A stretch of 10,960 bases of DNA from Sphingomonadales bacterium (GTDB taxonomy: Bacteria; Bacteroidota; Bacteroidia; UBA7662). Location of the stretch: contig VHBD01000033.1 of the NCBI GenBank assembly GCA_016872125.1, positions 1 through 10,960 on the forward strand. Direction: 5' to 3'. Shown here piece after piece: positions 7,493 through 10,960 of this stretch; positions within the stretch are counted from its first letter, which is position 1; each line of letters opens with the position of its first letter. Position numbers and translations under genes: made by a program. The notes under the pieces are model-generated. The model searched no databases, was not told the DNA's origin, and saw only the letters and a list, made by a program, of their open reading frames with translations.

Positions 7493-8260
7493 TTATTGGC
7501 CCGATTCGTAGCGAGCGGAAACCAAGTCCCAGTTCAACACATTCCAAAAGGCTGTTACATAATCGGCCCTACGATTTTGATATTTCAGGTAATAGGAATG
7601 CTCCCAAACATCCAAACCCAACAACGGATAACCTCCGCAATTGACTTTCTCTGTGTCCATCAAGGGATTATCTTGGTTCGCGGTGGAACAAATCTTCAAA
7701 CCCTTCTCTGTGCGACACAGCCAGGCCCAACCGCTTCCGAATCTTCCCATTGCGGCTTTGGCGAATTGCTCTTTGAATCCGACCATATTGCCGAAAGCTT
7801 CAGTGATAGCGGCCTCCAAAGTTGCGGAGGGTTTGGTTCCGTCCTGAGGCGTGAGCGATGTCCAGAACAAGGAATGATTAAAATGACCTCCCCCATTGTT
7901 ACGAACTGCCGCGGGCAGGGTTGAAACAATCGCCATCAATTCTTCCAAGGATTTACCTTCGTTGGGCGTTCCGAGGAGAGCGGCATTCAAATTGTTCACA
8001 TACGCGGCATGATGTTTGGAATAATGAATTTCCATGGTCATCGCATCAAAGTGAGGTTCCAATGCGTTGTAGGCATAGGGCAAAGCGGGCAATTCAAAGG
8101 GCATAGGTTGGGGTTTAAGAGGTTCTAAATTGGAGGCCAACCCCATGGGGTTCGCGGAATCTGAATCGGTGGGGTGAGCAAGACTGCGGAATGAAAACCC
8201 CAAGGCCAACAAACCAGCGGTATAGCCTCCGGCTGCTTTCAACCACTTTCTTCTATTCAT
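7493..8260 (-). CDS. Exported superoxide dismutase, Fe/Mn family, Mn-type residues
   Basis: The 255-residue enzyme disproportionates superoxide to hydrogen peroxide and oxygen. Metal ligands are all present: H79 (in IHYSKHH), H129 (in FNHSLFW), D217 and H221 (in LDVWEHSYYL). The active-site H83 and Y87 pair is also present. Gly-Gly-His before the second ligand (residues 124-126) combined with Gln in STANQD (Q196) is the Mn-type arrangement; Fe enzymes usually carry the Gln in the first position. The first ~29 residues form an export signal with twin arginines (NRRKWLKAAGG), a hydrophobic core to ~F24 and a plausible SLA|HP cleavage. A ~25-residue linker precedes the catalytic domain at ~54. 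The twin Arg suggests Tat export of the folded, metal-loaded enzyme. The frame extends to TTG 8266, but ATG 8260 is chosen because it starts directly at the Arg-Arg signal. The gene is divergent from a metal importer that could supply its cofactor. Confidence 0.93.
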   Translation of the reverse strand: MNRRKWLKAAGGYTAGLLALGFSFRSLAHPTDSDSANPMGLASNLEPLKPQPMPFELPALPYAYNALEPHFDAMTMEIHYSKHHAAYVNNLNAALLGTPNEGKSLEELMAIVSTLPAAVRNNGGGHFNHSLFWTSLTPQDGTKPSATLEAAITEAFGNMVGFKEQFAKAAMGRFGSGWAWLCRTEKGLKICSTANQDNPLMDTEKVNCGGYPLLGLDVWEHSYYLKYQNRRADYVTAFWNVLNWDLVSARYESGQ

Positions 8261-8263
8261 GAA

Positions 8264-8271
8264 CAAAATTA
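8264..8271 (-). promoter_or_regulatory. Candidate -7 promoter element of the SOD gene
   Basis: On the minus strand these bases read TAATTTTG followed by T, a full match to the Bacteroidota -7 consensus TAnnTTTGY. Only three bases (TTC) separate it from the SOD ATG. The transcription start expected from the -7 position falls on or beside the A of that ATG, so the mRNA would be leaderless or nearly so. I do not see a good TTTG-type -33 element at the expected distance, which limits confidence. Confidence 0.5.
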
Positions 8272-8346
8272 CATTTCAATTGGATAGGCGCTTGTGATCT
8301 CCGCCAAAATTCTCCATCAAATTTCTCTTTCAATTTAAGGCCAACC

Positions 8347-8366
8347 AATTTAGGTCTACCTAAATT
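8347..8366. promoter_or_regulatory. Perfect palindromic operator, DtxR/MntR-like half-sites
   Basis: AATTTAGGTCTACCTAAATT consists of two perfect 9-bp inverted arms (8347-8355 and 8358-8366) around a CT centre. The core half-sites TTAGGT and ACCTAA are the same as those in DtxR/IdeR-family operators, although here the half-sites are closer together than in the 19-bp DtxR box. It touches the -7 element at 8366 and ends 11 bp before the ATG of the metal transporter gene. A bound dimer would block RNA polymerase. The expected regulator is a metal-sensing DtxR/MntR-type repressor, not encoded in this window. Confidence 0.75.
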
Positions 8367-8373
8367 AACTTTG
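8366..8373 (+). promoter_or_regulatory. Candidate -7 promoter element of the metal ABC operon
   Basis: TAACTTTG followed by C matches the Bacteroidota -7 consensus TAnnTTTGY at every fixed position. It ends four bases before ATG 8378, so transcription would begin about at the start codon. The palindromic operator lies immediately upstream and shares base 8366 with this box, which is the geometry of a repressible promoter. The region of the -33 element lies within or beside the operator, and no clear TTTG is seen there. Confidence 0.55.
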
Positions 8374-8377
8374 CGTC

Positions 8378-10237
8378 ATGGGTTTAGCGCTTTGGACTCC
8401 AAGACGCAAGCCACTTAGGCTGCTCTTGCTATTGGTTTTGGGCTTGGTCGTGGGTTACGGTTCCAAGGCGAATAACCCGGAGCCAGGAAATCGTCTTGCC
8501 CAAGGGCGGGGGATCCAAGTTGTGGCCACGACCGGTTTTCTAGCGGATATCGCGGCCAGAATTGCTGGCGAAAGTGCTGATGTTCGCTCGCTGCTTCCAC
8601 AGGGTTCCGACCCGCATCGCTACGAGGCTGTCCCAAACGATACTCGAATTTTGGCCCAAGCCGATCTCATCATCGAGAACGGGCTACATTTGGAAGGATG
8701 GCTGGACAAATTAATTGCCCGTACCGCCCAAAAGGCGAATCGAATCGTTGCCACCGATGGAATCGTTCCCATTCAAGACCCCGAACATGCCGACTCCTAC
8801 GATCCTCATGCTTGGATGGATCCGGTTCTGGGCCGACAATACGCCAAGAATATTTACGAGGCCCTTCGTAGCCTATGTCCTCGCGATTCCGCGGGTCTTC
8901 GGGCCCGATGGGCAGCCTATGACCAGGAATTGGTGGATTTAAACCAAGAAATTTCCGGCCTTCTGGAGCAAATTCCGCATCAACATCGGATTCTAGGCAC
9001 CAACCATGATGCTTTTCGTTACTTCGCCGCGCGATATCAATTCCGTGTGATCTCTCTTTTGGGGACCAGCACGGATGCCGACATTCGGACTTCGGATGTC
9101 TTGCAGATGAAGCGTGTCATTCTGGAGAATGACCTGCCCTGCATTTTTGTGGAGGCAAATCTGAACCCCAAAACCTTGCAAGAGCTTTCTGCGGATGCTC
9201 ACTGTGCCTTGGGGCCCGCGCTTTATGCGGACAGCATGGGCCCTGAAGGATCCGACGCGGACTCTTATACCGGGATGCTACGGCATAACGCCATAATCTT
9301 GTCCCGTTATTTGGGGGGGCCAAAGAAGGGAACTGCTGGGAATCGTTCAGGGGGGCCTTCATCCTACTCCGATCCATTTCCGGTATGGTGGATCTTGGGG
9401 CTTCTGCTTCCTCCCTTGTTCTATATGCTTTTTGCATTAAGGTACAATGGATTAAAAGATGCCAAACGGCCTCGGCCTCAGGTTGGTCCCTGCCTAGAAA
9501 TCACCAATTTGAGCGTGACCTACGATCGCAAATCCGTCCTCAATGCCTTTTCGGTGGTCTTTGAATCTGGAAAATGTTACGGTATTTTAGGGCCGAACGG
9601 AGCCGGAAAATCAACCCTTTTGAAAGCTGTCCTCGGCCTTGTGGATTCGGATCACGGCAACATTACTTACCGAGGAAATAACATTGATCTGTGCAGAACC
9701 TCTTTGGCCTACGTGCCGCAGAAAGGTCTGGTGGATTGGGATTTCCCGGCCACCGTGGAGGACATTGTCCTGATGGGCCGCTTGCCGAGGCGAAAAGCGG
9801 GCCTTCCACCCAACGAGGAGGATCACCTAGCGATTGAACAAGCCCTGATGGACTTGGAATTAACAGATTTACGAAAAAGGCCCTTGAACCAGCTGTCCGG
9901 AGGTCAACAACAAAGGGTCTTTTTGGCAAGAGCTCTCGCACAACAAGCGGAAACCCTGCTTTTGGACGAACCCTTTGTGGGGGTCGATGCGGCCACTGAA
10001 ACCAAAATTATGGAGATTCTGCGCAGGTTTACGCAGGAGAAAAACGGTCTGGTCCTGATGATCCACCACGACCTCCACCGCGCCCCGCAGTACTTTGACC
10101 GGGTGCTCTTGATTAATCAGCGCTTGATTGCGGAGGGTGCCCCTCAAGAGGTCCTTAATGAATCCACTTTGCTCAAGGTCTTTTCGGGGGTTGACCCCGC
10201 TTATGCTGACGCGGCTCAATTCCGTAACCGAACTTGA
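8378..10237 (+). CDS. Metal ABC transporter: periplasmic binding protein fused through one membrane helix to the ABC ATPase
   Basis: This 619-residue protein joins two parts of a Mn/Zn/Fe (cluster A-I, TroA/ZnuA/MntA type) importer. Residues ~1-31 form a signal or anchor helix (Arg-Arg-Lys, then LRLLLLLVLGLVVGYG) without a lipobox Cys. Residues ~45-313 are a TroA/ZnuA-like binding domain with the four expected ligands: H80 (GSDPHRYE), H144 (DPHAWMDP), H210 (GTNHDAF) and D285 (YADSMG). A Gly/Ser-rich linker leads to a second helix at ~336-354 followed by basic residues, which would return the chain to the cytoplasm. Residues ~372-600 are a complete ATPase: Walker A GPNGAGKST (405-413), Q-loop Q448, LSGGQ (506-510), Walker B LLLDEP (527-532) and switch H564. 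The frame is uninterrupted, and the linking helix argues against a sequencing artefact. ATG 8378 is the only start that keeps the signal. The third ligand being His resembles TroA and ZnuA; Mn-specific PsaA/MntC have Glu there. Confidence 0.93.
   Translation: MGLALWTPRRKPLRLLLLLVLGLVVGYGSKANNPEPGNRLAQGRGIQVVATTGFLADIAARIAGESADVRSLLPQGSDPHRYEAVPNDTRILAQADLIIENGLHLEGWLDKLIARTAQKANRIVATDGIVPIQDPEHADSYDPHAWMDPVLGRQYAKNIYEALRSLCPRDSAGLRARWAAYDQELVDLNQEISGLLEQIPHQHRILGTNHDAFRYFAARYQFRVISLLGTSTDADIRTSDVLQMKRVILENDLPCIFVEANLNPKTLQELSADAHCALGPALYADSMGPEGSDADSYTGMLRHNAIILSRYLGGPKKGTAGNRSGGPSSYSDPFPVWWILGLLLPPLFYMLFALRYNGLKDAKRPRPQVGPCLEITNLSVTYDRKSVLNAFSVVFESGKCYGILGPNGAGKSTLLKAVLGLVDSDHGNITYRGNNIDLCRTSLAYVPQKGLVDWDFPATVEDIVLMGRLPRRKAGLPPNEEDHLAIEQALMDLELTDLRKRPLNQLSGGQQQRVFLARALAQQAETLLLDEPFVGVDAATETKIMEILRRFTQEKNGLVLMIHHDLHRAPQYFDRVLLINQRLIAEGAPQEVLNESTLLKVFSGVDPAYADAAQFRNRT
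9383..9439 (+). other. Membrane-helix linker between binding domain and ATPase
   Basis: These bases encode residues ~336-354 of the fusion protein, a 19-residue run rich in Trp, Leu, Ile, Phe and Pro. It is flanked on the N-side by a Gly/Ser/Asp-rich linker and on the C-side by Arg355, Lys360, Lys363 and Arg364. This is the positive-inside arrangement expected for an outside-to-inside helix. It puts the binding domain in the periplasm and the ATPase in the cytoplasm. Confidence 0.8.
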
Positions 10238-10260
10238 TCACCGAACCCGATATAGAAAGC

Positions 10261-10960
10261 ATGGATACCGCTTGGACATTGCTCGATTTTCTGCAACAAC
10301 CTTATTTTCAAAGGGCTTTGATAGCGGCCATGATGGCGGGTGCGGCTTGTGCCCTGCTGGGTTGTTTCATGGTGCTTCGAAATATGGCGTTGATTGGGGA
10401 CGCTTTATCGCATGCGATTCTACCGGGAGTGGTGGTAGGGTTTATGGTGGCGGGGCACAGCTTAATGGCCTTTTTCTTAGGTTCAGTAGGTGCCGGCCTC
10501 CTAGCGGCTATCCTTATCGCTTGGTTGCAAGGCAAAGGGGGGGCGCGCAACGATGCGGCGATTGGTATTGTTTTTTCGGCAATGTTTGCGTTGGGGGTCA
10601 TGGGGATTTCCACTTTATCACGGCGCGAAGGCGTGCATTTGGACATGAAAGATTTTTTGTTCGGCAATGTGTTAGGGATTGGGCGGGACGATCTTCTTTT
10701 GGTGGGGATGGTGCTTGTTTTTGATGTGGTATGTGTTGCGGTTTTGATGCCTTATTTTTTTGCGGCCGCTTTTCAGGCCGATGTGGCGCAAACCATGGGC
10801 ATTCCCACCAAGGCGTTACATTATTTCAGTATCTGGATGCTCAGCCTCACCGTGGTGGCTTCGTTGCAAACGGTAGGGGTCATTTTGGTCGTATCCATGC
10901 TGATCATTCCAGCCTCTACCGCGCTCATTATCAGCAATAAGCTTCGCAATGTCCTACGCT
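10261..10960 (+). CDS. Metal ABC transporter permease, ZnuB/MntB/TroC family (3' end outside window)
   Basis: The open frame runs to the window edge without a stop, 233 complete codons. The product is strongly hydrophobic and carries the ABC-3 family pattern: FMVLRNMALIGDALSHAILPG (residues ~36-56), GARNDAAIGIVFSAMFALGVMG (~94-115), a conserved DFLFGNVLGI segment (~131-140) and LQTVGVILVVSMLIIPASTA near the visible end. Family members usually reach ~270-300 residues with eight or nine helices, so one or two helices are missing unless the gene is longer. It would form the membrane channel for the metal delivered by the fused binding domain, driven by the fused ATPase. ATG 10261 lies 23 bp after the upstream stop. 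An in-frame TTG at 10234 overlaps that stop codon and would add nine residues; I prefer the ATG because the extra residues show no family signal. The two genes almost certainly form one operon. Confidence 0.92.
   Translation, partial: MDTAWTLLDFLQQPYFQRALIAAMMAGAACALLGCFMVLRNMALIGDALSHAILPGVVVGFMVAGHSLMAFFLGSVGAGLLAAILIAWLQGKGGARNDAAIGIVFSAMFALGVMGISTLSRREGVHLDMKDFLFGNVLGIGRDDLLLVGMVLVFDVVCVAVLMPYFFAAAFQADVAQTMGIPTKALHYFSIWMLSLTVVASLQTVGVILVVSMLIIPASTALIISNKLRNVLR

Noticed and set aside
10128..10724. 198-codon plus-strand frame at the end of the fusion gene and across the permease
   Set aside because: It is another frame of two real genes. Its translation is Gly/Arg/Cys-rich without any family motif, while the frame from 10261 gives a clear ABC-3 permease.
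1..10960. CRISPR array, tRNA, rRNA, insertion sequence or prophage material
   Set aside because: No regularly spaced repeats, cloverleaf-like segments, transposase motifs or terminal inverted repeats were noticed; nearly all the window is accounted for by coding sequence.

Overview
The window comes from a member of the Bacteroidota (Bacteroidetes). The evidence is a long SprA (Sov) type IX secretion translocon gene, a Bacteroidota-style TonB with a poly-proline stretch and an acidic rather than Lys-Pro linker, and promoter motifs of the Bacteroidota form TAnnTTTG. No gene has a convincing Shine-Dalgarno sequence, which also fits the phylum. Base composition is moderate. I cannot name a genus.

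Layout. Bases 1-5751 (+) hold the last 1916 codons of sprA; its beginning lies left of the window. A small hairpin with a T-run follows. Next on the same strand come gcvH (5830-6210), a VanZ-like membrane protein (6222-6623) and a TonB energy transducer (6701-7366). A strong 15-bp-stem bidirectional terminator (7434-7470) separates tonB from the convergent superoxide dismutase gene (8260-7493, -), whose product has the residue pattern of a Mn-type enzyme behind a Tat-like signal peptide. From a 117-bp divergent intergenic region, a metal ABC transporter operon reads rightwards: a 619-codon fusion of a ZnuA/TroA-type periplasmic binding protein, one membrane helix and an ABC ATPase (8378-10237), then a MntB/TroC/ZnuB-type permease (10261 to the window end, cut).

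How the parts fit. The right half looks like a metal-homeostasis/oxidative-stress locus: an exported MnSOD diverges from a predicted Mn/Zn/Fe importer, and a perfect 9+9 bp palindrome with DtxR-type half-sites (TTAGGT/ACCTAA) sits just upstream of a -7 element in front of the importer. Both divergent genes have a TAnnTTTG box that would start transcription at or next to the start codon, so both may be leaderless. The most unusual item is the one-polypeptide binding-protein/helix/ATPase fusion, whose predicted topology is self-consistent. The left half is typical Bacteroidota cell-envelope and housekeeping content. Every gap between genes is shorter than 130 bp and is described in the features.
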